64,000 nt of DNA, from the NCBI RefSeq assembly GCF_012958305.1, contig NZ_JABBYO010000001.1, positions 620,001 through 684,000 of the forward strand, read 5' to 3'. Within the stretch, counting starts at the first letter, position 1. Each line of letters opens with the position of its first letter. Under the pieces are notes generated by a model. It was given only the letters and a program-made list of their open reading frames with translations, was not told the origin of the DNA and made no database searches. Shown one piece after another: positions 1 through 8,094 of the stretch. This DNA comes from Tautonia rosea (GTDB taxonomy: Bacteria; Planctomycetota; Planctomycetia; Isosphaerales; Isosphaeraceae). A program made the translations under genes and the position numbers.

Positions 1-325
1 GGACCGTGACCGGGACGCCCCGGACGTCCAGCTTGAGGGAATCCGGGGTCTCGCCCTGGACCCCACGAGCGTCGAGGGTCCACGCCCGGTCATCCCCCTG
101 CTCCCACCCCGCGAACCGCCCGGCGACCCAGGCCCTCGGGTCGTAGTCCTCATCGAGGTCGAGCATCGACCCGCTCAGCACCTCGACCCCGAACCCCCGC
201 CTCGCCAGCGCCTGCATCATCTCCCGGCTCGCGACGGCCGCGCCGTTGGAGTCGTCGAGGTAGCAGTGGTGCGAGGCGAAGAGGATGCGGCGAATCGAAG
301 GAAAGTCTCCGAGGTTTACCGCCAC
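1..325 (-). CDS. Glycosyltransferase, N-terminal part only (cut by window edge)
   Basis: Only the first 108 codons lie in the window, read leftward from a probable GTG at 325-323. The peptide continues without a stop to the edge and contains ILFASHHCYLDDSNGAA followed by SREMMQALARRGFGVEVLSG. This looks like the first Rossmann strand, glycine-containing loop and helix of a GT-B (GT4-like) glycosyltransferase of the kind found in planctomycetes. That family assignment is from memory of similar proteins, not from a search. The start overlaps the last codons of the upstream WD40 gene, which suggests translational coupling in one leftward operon. No clear Shine-Dalgarno site precedes the GTG, and initiation at the ATT around 294-292 region is unlikely, so the exact start is uncertain. 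Confidence 0.55.
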   Translation of the reverse strand, partial: MAVNLGDFPSIRRILFASHHCYLDDSNGAAVASREMMQALARRGFGVEVLSGSMLDLDEDYDPRAWVAGRFAGWEQGDDRAWTLDARGVQGETPDSLKLDVRGVPVTV

Positions 326-1527
326 CGGAGATACGGGACGTCCCATATCGTCAGCGGCTCGAACGTCATGGAGCCGCCACCCCCCGGATTCCGCTCGAAA
401 CCGGTCTCGGCGAAACCGCCCGAGACGATCCTCAAGCGATCCGGTAAGAACGAAATGTCACGCACGTATCCTGCCGGACCCCAGGCCGCCTGCCGATGAC
501 GGCCCTCTCGAGTCTCCCAAAGTCGGATGACGCCGTCCCGATCGCCGGAGACGAGCATGGATCCCCCGGGGTTGAAGGCGAGGAACCGGGGACCTTCTCG
601 AAAATCCCCCACAATGACATCAAAGACCCTTCGATGCGAGTCGAATTCGATAACCTTAATATGATTGTCGCGACCGCCCGCGGCTACCGAGGCGCCATCG
701 GGGCTGATCGCGACCGACCAGATTGCTCCGATGCCGACGTCGAGCATCCGATGACTCCCCGCGTCGGCGTCCCAGAGGCTGATGGTACGCTCGGGGTGTT
801 CGACCTGACCAGGGTCCACGATCGGATCGAGCGAGACCGCGCGACGCCCGTCGCGACTCGCGCCGAACCGCGATTGGATCGAGGGCTGCCAGCCGACCCG
901 GCTGCTCGCCTCCGACCCCTTCACCTCGAAAACCTTCTCCCCGTCGAGGAGCGACCAGGCATGAAGGGTCGAGGAATCGTCGAGCGCCACCACCGTCGCG
1001 TCTCCCGCCAGGGCGAGGCCAAGAACGTTCCCGTTCGTCCCGGTGTAATCCCGCTGCCAGCGGCTCGTGGACGCCTCCCACGACTTGACAAGAGAATTCT
1101 CATAACGGACATCGCTGACGAACGGACTTCGCCCTCGGAACTCGGTGGAACCCGAGGGCGAGGCCGACAGGATTCGCCGGCCGTCGGCCCCGAAGGCGAG
1201 GGCCTGGATGGGGCCGGAGTGCTCCGAGAAATTCAGAAGCTCACGCCCGTCCGCATCCCAGGTTTTGAAGACGTTCTCCTCGAACACGGCCGCCGCGATG
1301 ATGGAACCGTCAGGGCTCATCGAGACGGCGTGCATCCGCATGAGCGGGCCGCCCCCGATCGCCGCGCGGGGCGTAATCCGCCGCATCGCCAATTCGTTCG
1401 GCCCATCCTCTCCCACCGGTCGAGGCACGCGTCGATCCACGCCTTGACCCTGCCCGAACGCCCATGACGCGATGCTCCGGGCCGCGACCCCCGCCAGAGT
1501 CGCTTGCAACCAGGTTCGCCTCTTCAT
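316..1527 (-). CDS. Secreted WD40 repeat protein
   Basis: A 403-residue protein starting MKRRTWLQATLAGVAA, an RR-containing export signal of Tat type followed by a hydrophobic stretch. The rest is a series of WD40 blades: repeated phrases such as HAVSMSPDGSIIAAA, LAFGADGRRILSAS, VAISPDGASVAAGG and LAFNPGGSMLVSGDRDG, each followed by a W-containing strand (KTWDADG, SLWDADAG, RLWETREG). About six to seven blades are visible, which would make one beta-propeller. Such propellers bind proteins or other ligands and have no catalytic residues to point to. The start was chosen because a perfect AAGGAG lies 8 bases upstream and the signal peptide begins here; an in-frame start 63 bases further out would overlap the preceding gene. 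It sits 19 bases after the upstream stop, so it is in an operon with it. Confidence 0.8.
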   Translation of the reverse strand: MKRRTWLQATLAGVAARSIASWAFGQGQGVDRRVPRPVGEDGPNELAMRRITPRAAIGGGPLMRMHAVSMSPDGSIIAAAVFEENVFKTWDADGRELLNFSEHSGPIQALAFGADGRRILSASPSGSTEFRGRSPFVSDVRYENSLVKSWEASTSRWQRDYTGTNGNVLGLALAGDATVVALDDSSTLHAWSLLDGEKVFEVKGSEASSRVGWQPSIQSRFGASRDGRRAVSLDPIVDPGQVEHPERTISLWDADAGSHRMLDVGIGAIWSVAISPDGASVAAGGRDNHIKVIEFDSHRRVFDVIVGDFREGPRFLAFNPGGSMLVSGDRDGVIRLWETREGRHRQAAWGPAGYVRDISFLPDRLRIVSGGFAETGFERNPGGGGSMTFEPLTIWDVPYLRWR

Positions 1528-1535
1528 CGGTCTCA

Positions 1536-1541
1536 CTCCTT
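1536..1541 (-). promoter_or_regulatory. Ribosome binding site deciding the WD40 start
   Basis: AAGGAG on the minus strand, 8 bases before the ATG at 1527-1525. It supports the shorter start that gives a proper export signal. Confidence 0.7.
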
Positions 1542-1546
1542 GGTTC

Positions 1547-3340
1547 TCACGGGGCAACCGGTTCAAACCGATAGTTCGCGCCCAAGCCATCCCAGCTCGG
1601 CCCGATCGGCGGTGGTGTGCGCAGCGTCGCCGCTGGCCCTCTCGGCGGGTTGTTCTGGTCCGAGATGAGATCGCCGTTCGTGTCGCGGATCATCCCCCCC
1701 GACCACTTCCAGTCCAGTTGAGCCAGGGCAACCCAGACTCCGTCTTGTGGCCGATACATTAAGTAAGTCTGAAACGTCTCGAAGATCAGATTGGTTGGAA
1801 CACCCGGCGGGACGATTCCGACTTGCATCGAGACAACAGCGTCTGCGTTCGAGTGACCAGTCCAGGGAGTATCACCCATCCGATTCTGTTTCGGCCCAGC
1901 CCACGCTACCATGTCCCATTGAGCGGCGATGGGCGTCGCCGACGTGCTATCCGTGATGTACGAAATCTGGGTATTCGGGTAAGAGTCTAGGGCAGTTCCA
2001 CCTACTCCATCTGACCAGACATAATCTTGATTCCCCCCTCCGAAATTGACAGTCAGACTCCGTTGTGGCTGGATCGTTTGCAAAAACATGAACGAACCAC
2101 CGAATTCATAAGTCGTCGTGGTCGCCTGGATCCTCATGCCTGCGTTGGCTGGAAAATGTGTCGAGCCAGGACCATGATTGTCCCAGTTGTCGTACTGAAT
2201 CAAAGCCGCACCGCCGTTTGGTGGTGGATAAGAGGGCTCGATTTTCACAGTTCCTTGATCATAAACACTTAAGCTTGCCGAAGGTTTTATCGAGTCAAAT
2301 GAGGCTTGAACCTGGACGGAAGTTCCCAGAGCTTGCACATACGTCACACTCACAGATACTGTGTATGTGCGTGGATTCGAATCTACAATAAAGTAATATG
2401 ACTGGCCTGTCGTGTTGGCGTGAGTCGAGACCGACATCGATGCGGGCGGGGCCTGGCTCGCATCAGCGGAGAGATAGGATGCATAAGGCGTCCCTCCCGA
2501 CCAATCGATCGTCGCAATCTGCCAATTGAGGGGATCCGGTGACTCAACCCAGAAATACACGACTGAACCTACCGGAACATTCCCCATGTGATCGTAATTC
2601 GGTGGATCCCCATTAGGACCACTCAGGCCGCCTCCCGAAGCCCAGACTTCAGGGTAAGGAGGGCTGCCCCCACTACCCCCGCTCCCTCCACTGCCCCCGC
2701 CACTACTACCCCCATCCCCACCACTGCCTCCGCTGCGTGCGGAAACCATTGCGTCGAGACCATCCCCGTCGGCTGCGGACGGCGGCAGCGTCATCGGCCG
2801 AATCCCGTCGTCGTCCGCCAGGGCCACGGGTGCCGACGAGTGCGGCATGCCTGGCGCCGAGGGCGTGCTGGCGGTCGTCGGAGCAGGCTCCGCGGAGACC
2901 GTCCCCGAGGCCTGCGGTACCGCGACGTGCGTGGCGGGGATTGCGAAGGACTCGAACGAGGAAGCGTCGTGATCGACTCCCGAGGGAGACACGATGAGGA
3001 CCGACGGGATCGTCGGCTCGATCGACGTCTGGACGAGCGGTCGAGTCAGTTCCGAGGTGAGGGATCTTCGAGAAATCGCGGCGCGATCCTGAATCACCGA
3101 TCCGCGTCGTCGGGACAATTCGGCCGACTCGGACTCGATCGGCATGGCGAGCGAGACGCTTCCGCGTCCTTGCACGGGTCGCGAACGCCCCTCCACCTCC
3201 TCCCCATCATCCGAGAGGGATGGTCCCGGCCCGGTGACCTCCGCGAGCATGCCCGGAGCCGACGGAGAGATCGGCATCGGCAGCAGGAAGACCGAGACCG
3301 GGCAGATCGCATCGAGGGCCTCGATCAGCGGTCGAGCCAC
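1547..3340 (-). CDS. Mosaic surface protein with Gly/Ser linker; 5' end affected by C11 tract
   Basis: 597 residues from a GTG at 3340-3338. The N-terminus reads ARPLIEALDAICPVSVFLLP, which resembles the conserved segment of the type LEPLExRxLLS seen near the N-terminus of many planctomycete surface proteins. Residues about 30-200 are Ser/Pro/Ala-rich and high in GC. Residues about 203-227 are almost pure Gly and Ser. The C-terminal 370 residues are beta-rich with few charged residues and many Tyr/Trp, ending in a segment with QLDWKWSGG; this part has clearly lower GC. It resembles secreted planctomycete hypothetical proteins but no enzymatic motif was seen. In other planctomycete proteins this motif is preceded by a basic stretch. 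Here that stretch (SGRRRR) lies upstream of the GTG in the same frame but is cut off from the ATG at 3389 by the length of a C run (3364-3374). Confidence 0.65.
   Translation of the reverse strand: MARPLIEALDAICPVSVFLLPMPISPSAPGMLAEVTGPGPSLSDDGEEVEGRSRPVQGRGSVSLAMPIESESAELSRRRGSVIQDRAAISRRSLTSELTRPLVQTSIEPTIPSVLIVSPSGVDHDASSFESFAIPATHVAVPQASGTVSAEPAPTTASTPSAPGMPHSSAPVALADDDGIRPMTLPPSAADGDGLDAMVSARSGGSGGDGGSSGGGSGGSGGSGGSPPYPEVWASGGGLSGPNGDPPNYDHMGNVPVGSVVYFWVESPDPLNWQIATIDWSGGTPYASYLSADASQAPPASMSVSTHANTTGQSYYFIVDSNPRTYTVSVSVTYVQALGTSVQVQASFDSIKPSASLSVYDQGTVKIEPSYPPPNGGAALIQYDNWDNHGPGSTHFPANAGMRIQATTTTYEFGGSFMFLQTIQPQRSLTVNFGGGNQDYVWSDGVGGTALDSYPNTQISYITDSTSATPIAAQWDMVAWAGPKQNRMGDTPWTGHSNADAVVSMQVGIVPPGVPTNLIFETFQTYLMYRPQDGVWVALAQLDWKWSGGMIRDTNGDLISDQNNPPRGPAATLRTPPPIGPSWDGLGANYRFEPVAP
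2661..2735 (-). repeat. Low-complexity Gly/Ser linker coding repeat
   Basis: Imperfect GGN/AGT-type triplet repeats on the minus strand encode about 25 Gly, Ser and one Asp residues. It marks the border between the GC-rich N-terminal half and the lower-GC C-terminal half of the surrounding gene. Confidence 0.75.
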
Positions 3341-3363
3341 GCGCCGCCGACGGCCCGAAGATT

Positions 3364-3374
3364 GGGGGGGGGGG
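3364..3374 (-). repeat. C11 homopolymer at the 5' end of a surface protein gene
   Basis: Eleven consecutive G on the plus strand (C on the coding strand), 15 codons inside a frame that opens at the ATG 3389-3387. With eleven C the ATG reads into a frame closed at 3207. With ten or thirteen C it would join the surface-protein frame. Such tracts are typical slippage sites and also typical sequencing-error sites. Confidence 0.8.
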
Positions 3375-3563
3375 AATGAAGAGGTTCATGGAGATGGGTC
3401 CCGCTCGGTGTCCGTCCAGGAGTCAAGACGCTGAACCTTGAGCGATTGCGCACGTGAAGGAATGGCGCACCACTGATGTGAGGGCGCAGTAGACTCCTCC
3501 GCCATCTCCGTGTCAAGAATTAACCCGGGAAAATGATCGGGAATCATGCAGACGACGTCACGA

Positions 3564-4067
3564 TTACGACCGTCCCAGCCGTTCTGCCTGAGTGCGGATC
3601 CGCATCGCCTCCCCCTTCTTCCCGAGCCCCTCATAACAGGCCGCAAGTCCTTCCGCCGCCTCAAAAAATGGCGTGTTCCCCGGGATCTTCCGCGGCAAGC
3701 GTCCGGCGAACGATCGGGGCAAGGCCCGCTCGACCAGTTCGAAGGCGTACCCGAAGTGCCCTCGGGCGAGCGAGAAATCCTCGTCCCATTCCAAAGCGAT
3801 CCGCCCCAGGGCCACATGGACCCAGAGATTGTCTCCGCACCCTTCCAGCGCGAAGCGAAGGGCATCGCGAGCCCCTTCCGGGTCCCCCTCCTTCCAAAGC
3901 GTCAAGCCTTCCTCGTAATCGGACCGCCGCTGCAAGACGCAGCGCGGGTGAACCAGCTCATAATCCTCCGAATCGTGAATCCGGCTGATCCCAATCATCC
4001 CCCGCCGCCCCCCCTGAGGCGATCCGGGGCCTTGCCTGCGGTCTCCCTGTCCGTGTTGGTCTGACAT
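3564..4067 (-). CDS. Small helical-repeat (TPR-like) protein
   Basis: 167 residues. After a polar, poorly conserved N-terminus of about 25 residues the protein is mostly helical: YEEGLTLWKEGDPEGARDAL, then VHVALGRIALEWDEDFSLAR, then FFEAAEGLAACYEGLGKKGE. The spacing of Ala, Gly and Leu fits two to three tetratricopeptide-like repeats, so a scaffold or protein-binding role is plausible. No enzyme motif, signal peptide or membrane segment was seen. An internal Met at about residue 24 (MIGISRIHDSED) is an alternative start. It is transcribed on the minus strand, with about 170 bases between its stop and the surface-protein gene downstream, and may be a separate unit. A function beyond protein binding cannot be stated. 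Confidence 0.7.
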   Translation of the reverse strand: MSDQHGQGDRRQGPGSPQGGRRGMIGISRIHDSEDYELVHPRCVLQRRSDYEEGLTLWKEGDPEGARDALRFALEGCGDNLWVHVALGRIALEWDEDFSLARGHFGYAFELVERALPRSFAGRLPRKIPGNTPFFEAAEGLAACYEGLGKKGEAMRIRTQAERLGRS

Positions 4068-4390
4068 CGCGCTCGCCCCTTCCTCGACGCTCCACTGACG
4101 ATTCCGAACACCACCGGTTCCGATCTTCCTATCCTATTCAAGGCGAAGTCACGGTGACAGAGACCGGCCGCGCTTTGGCTGCCATTCTGGCAGGATTGGA
4201 CACGACCAGGCGAGGCCCCCACGGCCAAACGATTCTTGCGTTACTCTCGATCATTTCAGGAGTTCCGGCAATTCCTCCTCAAGTGGCACGCTGGCTGCGT
4301 CTCGGTCCAGGCGAACGCAGGCTCCTTGTTGATTGACCTGCACGTCCTGATGACGATCCATCATGTCGTTCTCAAGGAGAGTCTCGATCC
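4068..4390. other. Divergent intergenic region upstream of htpG
   Basis: 323 bases between the leftward TPR-like gene and htpG. It must hold promoters for both. No CIRCE-type inverted repeat (the HrcA operator) was found by eye, so heat control of htpG, if any, works through something else. A 60-codon GTG frame at 4154 looks accidental. Confidence 0.5.
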
Positions 4391-6271
4391 ATGTCGACGG
4401 CCACCCGAGAGCCCGAGCAGTTCACCTTCCGGGCCGAAATTACTCAGCTCCTTCACCTTCTGGCCCACTCCCTCTATCAGAGCCGAGAGATCGCGCTCCG
4501 AGAGTTGATCTCAAATGCCTCCGATGCCCTCGACAAGATGCGCTACGTTTCATTGACCGATGAGGCGCACCGCGAGGCTGCCGAGAACCTCGCCATCACC
4601 CTCGAAGGCTTCCCCGACTCCCGCGACCTCATCGTCCGCGACAACGGCATCGGCATGACCCGCGACGAGCTGGTCGAGAACCTCGGCACGATCGCCCGCA
4701 GCGGGTCGCTCGAATTCCTTCGCAAGCTTGGCGAGGCCAAGGCCGACATTTCGCTCATCGGTCAGTTCGGCGTCGGGTTTTACTCCGCCTTCATGCTCGC
4801 CGAGCACGTGACTGTTCGTTCCCGAAGCTACCGAGACGACCAGGGTTGGGAGTGGCGCTCCGACGGCTCCGGCCAGTTCGAGATCCGCCCCATCGCCAAG
4901 GACGACCGCGGCACCGAGATCATCCTCCACCTCAAGAACGACGTCCGCGACCTGACGCGAGACGACCGCATCACCCAGATCGTTCGCACCTATTCCCGCT
5001 TCATCCCCCACCCGATCAAGGTCGGCGGCGAGGTGGTCAACGACGTCCGGCCCATCTGGGTCGAGCCGAAAGGGCAGGTCATCGACGAGCAGCACGCCCA
5101 GTTCTATCAGCACCTCGCCCACCGAGGGGACGAGTCGCCCCTCTGGCACCTGCACATCGCGGTCGATTCTCCAATCCAGTTCCGCGCCTTACTCTACTGC
5201 CCCCGATCGAACCTCGAACGCCTCGGCCTCGGCCGCACCGAGCACGGCATCAACCTGCTCGCCCGCCGAGTCCTGGTCCAGAACGATTGCCGCGATCTCC
5301 TGCCCGACTCCTTCCGCTTCCTCTACGGCCTGGTCGACAGCGAGGATTTACCGTTGAACGTCTCTCGCGAGACGCTCCAGGACAACACCGTCATCCGTCG
5401 CATCCGGGGGGTCCTGGTTAAGGCGGTCCTCGATCGCCTTGCCAAGCTCGCTGAGGACGACCCCGAGACCTTCCGCGCTTTCCACGACCAGTTCGCCCCG
5501 ATTCTTAAGGAAGGGGTCGTCTCCGAGTTCGAGCACCGCGACCGAATCGCGTCCCTGCTCCGCTTCGCCTCGTCCCGAGACGAACAGGGCAAGGAGTTGA
5601 CCTCGCTCGGCGACTATGTGTCCCGAGCCCAAAGTGACCAGACCTCGATTTACTACCTTGGCGGACCCGACCTTTCCTCGATCCGCAAGAGCCCGAACCT
5701 CGAAATCTTCCGCCGCCGAGGGGTCGAGGTTCTCTTCCTGACCGACCCCATCGACGAGTTCGTCATGGCCACGCTCGGCCGCTTCGAGGGCAAGGACCTG
5801 AAATCGATCGACGCGGCCGATCTCAACCTGCCTGGTCCGGAGATCGAGACTCCTCCGACCGAATCAACCGGCTCGGGCTTCTCACGAGTCCTGGAACTGT
5901 TCCGGTCAGCCCTCGGCGACCGCGTCGTCGAGGTCCGCGAATCGAAGCGGCTGACCGACAGCCCATGTTGCCTCGTCAACGCCTCGGGCGGCCTGAGCAC
6001 CCAGATGCAGCGTATTCTTCAGCAGGCCAACCGCGACGTTCCCCCTATTGGTCGCGTTCTGGAGCTGAACCCCAAGGCCGTGCTCATCGCTCGCCTGGCA
6101 GAGCTTTCGAACAACCCGTCCAACGAGGCGTTCATCCATCTCTGTGCCTTGCAACTCTGGTCCAATGCCCTGGCCATCGAAGGGACCCTGGTCGATCCCG
6201 AAGACATGGTTGCCCGGGTTCAGGACCTCATGGAGCAGGCCGCAGCCGGAAAGTCCTCCATCATTCATTGA
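4391..6271 (+). CDS. htpG: Molecular chaperone HtpG (Hsp90)
   Basis: 626 residues, the normal length of bacterial Hsp90, a cytoplasmic ATP-dependent chaperone acting as a dimer. The N-terminal GHKL ATPase domain shows ALRELISNASDALDKMR (residues about 35-51, with the Mg-binding Asn), DNGIGMTRDELVENLGTIA and GQFGVGFYSAF (the glycine-rich lid region). The middle domain contains VLVQNDCRDLLPDSFRFLYG and SEDLPLNVSRETLQDN, the classical Hsp90 client and catalytic-loop region. The C-terminal dimerisation domain contains DSPCCLVNASGGLSTQMQRI. The ATG is preceded by AAGGAGAG at a distance of about 8 bases. It stands alone; the next feature is a strong hairpin just after the stop. Confidence 0.97.
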   Translation: MSTATREPEQFTFRAEITQLLHLLAHSLYQSREIALRELISNASDALDKMRYVSLTDEAHREAAENLAITLEGFPDSRDLIVRDNGIGMTRDELVENLGTIARSGSLEFLRKLGEAKADISLIGQFGVGFYSAFMLAEHVTVRSRSYRDDQGWEWRSDGSGQFEIRPIAKDDRGTEIILHLKNDVRDLTRDDRITQIVRTYSRFIPHPIKVGGEVVNDVRPIWVEPKGQVIDEQHAQFYQHLAHRGDESPLWHLHIAVDSPIQFRALLYCPRSNLERLGLGRTEHGINLLARRVLVQNDCRDLLPDSFRFLYGLVDSEDLPLNVSRETLQDNTVIRRIRGVLVKAVLDRLAKLAEDDPETFRAFHDQFAPILKEGVVSEFEHRDRIASLLRFASSRDEQGKELTSLGDYVSRAQSDQTSIYYLGGPDLSSIRKSPNLEIFRRRGVEVLFLTDPIDEFVMATLGRFEGKDLKSIDAADLNLPGPEIETPPTESTGSGFSRVLELFRSALGDRVVEVRESKRLTDSPCCLVNASGGLSTQMQRILQQANRDVPPIGRVLELNPKAVLIARLAELSNNPSNEAFIHLCALQLWSNALAIEGTLVDPEDMVARVQDLMEQAAAGKSSIIH

Positions 6272-6276
6272 TCTGT

Positions 6277-6312
6277 GACGCATCGGGCCGAGCAGGATCG
6301 GCCCGATGCGTC
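6277..6312 (+). terminator. Hairpin downstream of htpG
   Basis: A perfect 15-bp inverted repeat (arms 6277-6291 and 6298-6312, GACGCATCGGGCCGA and its complement) with a 6-base loop begins 6 bases after the htpG stop. No U-run follows, so it may terminate inefficiently or serve as a 3'-end stabiliser. Confidence 0.7.
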
Positions 6313-6438
6313 GTGCATCGTTCGGCGAGGCCGGCCACCTCATCTCCACCAAACGAGTCGCGACTCCTATGATAGACTGGCTTGTCTGACGATTGACCTG
6401 AGCGTGCCGGCCACCGGGGCCGATTCTTCTGGCTTCGG

Positions 6439-6807
6439 ATGCAAGCTCCCCTGGGGGTTCCGGAGATGTCTCGGGTCGTTGTCTTGATCCTGGGATTGAT
6501 GGCGAGCAACGTGTTCATGACGATCGCCTGGTATGGCCATCTTAAGGGCTTCAAAGAACGGCCCTGGCTGCTCGTCGCCCTGGTCAGTTGGCTCATTGCC
6601 TTCTTCGAGTATCTGATCCACGTTCCCGCGAACCGGATCGGGCATCAGGTCTTGAATGTCGGACAGCTTAAGATTCTCCAGGAAGTCATCACGCTCAGTG
6701 TGTTCGTCCCGTTTGCAATGCTCTACCTCGGCGAGCCGCTTCGGTGGAATTACCTCTGGGCGGGGTTCTGTTTGGTTGGCGCGGTTTACTTTATCTTCAG
6801 GGGCTGA
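6439..6807 (+). CDS. DUF486 family small membrane protein (DMT superfamily)
   Basis: 122 residues, four hydrophobic segments. The signature of DUF486 is very clear: ASNVFMTIAWYGHLKGF, then SWLIAFFEYLIHVPANRIG, QLKILQEVITLSVFVPFAM, and GEPLRWNYLWAGFCLVGAVYF at the C-terminus. These proteins resemble half-size drug/metabolite transporter (EamA/SMR-like) units and sit in the inner membrane; the transported substrate is not known. The family usually begins close to the first membrane helix, so the internal ATG at 6466 (MSRVVVLILG) is a good alternative to the ATG at 6439; the GGAG at 6462-6465 is too close to the second ATG to decide. It is followed 51 bases later by a hydrolase gene on the same strand. 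Confidence 0.88.
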   Translation: MQAPLGVPEMSRVVVLILGLMASNVFMTIAWYGHLKGFKERPWLLVALVSWLIAFFEYLIHVPANRIGHQVLNVGQLKILQEVITLSVFVPFAMLYLGEPLRWNYLWAGFCLVGAVYFIFRG

Positions 6808-6846
6808 TGGAACGGTTCCCTCCCCTTCCTCACGGACTTCCGGATC

Positions 6847-6852
6847 GAGGAG
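6847..6852 (+). promoter_or_regulatory. Ribosome binding site deciding the hydrolase start
   Basis: GAGGAG, five bases before the ATG at 6858. It favours this start, which begins a signal peptide, over in-frame starts inside the DUF486 gene. Confidence 0.65.
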
Positions 6853-6857
6853 ATCCC

Positions 6858-7976
6858 ATGCTGCCGACGCTCGTCTTCCTGCTCGCCGGATGGTCCCCCC
6901 TGACCTCGACCGAGGCTCCCCCAATCGTCGTCGCGTCCCCAGACGAACCCGCCCGTGCCGAGTCACCGAAGGCTGAGGCTCCCGCCCGCCGGTTTCGCCC
7001 CCGACTCAAGGGGCTCAACCCCCGCCCCTCCTACCGACCCAACGACCCAACCCGCCCGACGGTTTGCCTCATCCACGGCATCAACTCCACCTCCGGCTCG
7101 TTCGTCCACCTTGCCCCGTTGCTCGAACGCCAGGGCTACGGCGTGGTCCTTTACGACTATCCGTACAACCAGGAACTCTCTCAGACGATCCCCGCCTTTA
7201 TCGAGTCCCTCAAATCGTTTCGAAACGAGCACAACGACGCGCAGCCCTGGAGCATCCTTTGTCACTCGATGGGGGCCTTGCTCGCCCGAAGTTACGTGGA
7301 GGGGCCAAACTACAACAGTGATGTGGCTTCCTTGATCTTGATCGGCCCTCCCAATGCCGGGTCGGCCCTGGCTCCCGCTCAGGACATCCTTCAGGTGCTG
7401 GAAGCCATTCGGGCCTCGATCGACCCTGAAGGCCGTACCTTGATGGTCCTCGGCGAGCAGATCAGCGCCGCTGCCAAGGACCTCTCGCCCGGCAGTCGCT
7501 TTCTCTCCCGACTGGCCCGGAGTCGTCCCCGAGAAGGCGTGCCCTATTACATTCTGGCCGGGGACGTTGGCTTCCTCTCGCGAGAGGTCCGAGAGACGAT
7601 CGAGGCCCGCTACCGCCAGGTTCAGCGCCGCGCCGGCTTCCTCGGTGGTCTTGCTGGACTCGCGCTTCGAAACTTGCCCGACGTGCTCGACGTGCTGACC
7701 GAAGGAACCGGAGACGGAGCCGTTGCCGTCGCCTCAACCCGTCTTGAGGGGGCAACCGAGCATGTTGTCATCCCGGTCAATCACGTCGAGCTGATCCGGG
7801 GCCCGCTGTTCTATCCAGAACCTGGCCCGGTTGCCTGCGAGCCCTTCGTCTCGCGCTGGCTGGCCGAGTCCTTGCCGATCACGAGCCTCACCGAAGTGAA
7901 ACCCGACTCGCAGACGGACGTGGAATCCCAGACGAAGACCGAAGCCCCCGTCGAGATCGGCGGGAACGGCTCCTGA
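6858..7976 (+). CDS. Exported alpha/beta hydrolase, lipase-like
   Basis: 372 residues from MLPTLVFLLAGWSPLTST, a short hydrophobic export signal. A Pro/Arg-rich stretch leads to the fold's first strand and oxyanion loop TVCLIHGINSTSGSF. The nucleophile elbow is ILCHSMGALLARSYVEG: the serine is in place but the first Gly of GxSxG is Cys. IGPPNAGS follows as in lipases of the PGAP1/triacylglycerol lipase type, and the likely catalytic His lies in VIPVNHVELIRGP near residue 305. It probably cleaves an ester at or outside the cytoplasmic membrane; the substrate cannot be told. A Thr/Glu/Lys-rich tail of about 30 residues ends the protein. It may be co-transcribed with the DUF486 gene 51 bases upstream. 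Confidence 0.82.
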   Translation: MLPTLVFLLAGWSPLTSTEAPPIVVASPDEPARAESPKAEAPARRFRPRLKGLNPRPSYRPNDPTRPTVCLIHGINSTSGSFVHLAPLLERQGYGVVLYDYPYNQELSQTIPAFIESLKSFRNEHNDAQPWSILCHSMGALLARSYVEGPNYNSDVASLILIGPPNAGSALAPAQDILQVLEAIRASIDPEGRTLMVLGEQISAAAKDLSPGSRFLSRLARSRPREGVPYYILAGDVGFLSREVRETIEARYRQVQRRAGFLGGLAGLALRNLPDVLDVLTEGTGDGAVAVASTRLEGATEHVVIPVNHVELIRGPLFYPEPGPVACEPFVSRWLAESLPITSLTEVKPDSQTDVESQTKTEAPVEIGGNGS

Positions 7977-8008
7977 GCAATCGTTCCTGGGCCCACTTGA
8001 TTTTCTTG

Positions 8009-8041
8009 GGAGCCTCGGCCGGTCTCTCCACCCGAGGCTCC
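8009..8041. terminator. Hairpin between convergent genes
   Basis: A 10-bp perfect stem (GGAGCCTCGG at 8009-8018, complement at 8032-8041) with a 13-base loop lies between the convergent hydrolase and POT genes. It could terminate both transcripts, although no U-run follows on either strand. Confidence 0.5.
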
Positions 8042-8094
8042 AAACCTCGTTCCGCCACACTTCTTCCGAAGGAACGAGCGTCTCGATCGACGGC

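Noticed and set aside
4154-4336. 60-codon GTG frame upstream of htpG
   Set aside because: No ribosome site, no motif, lies where the htpG promoter should be.
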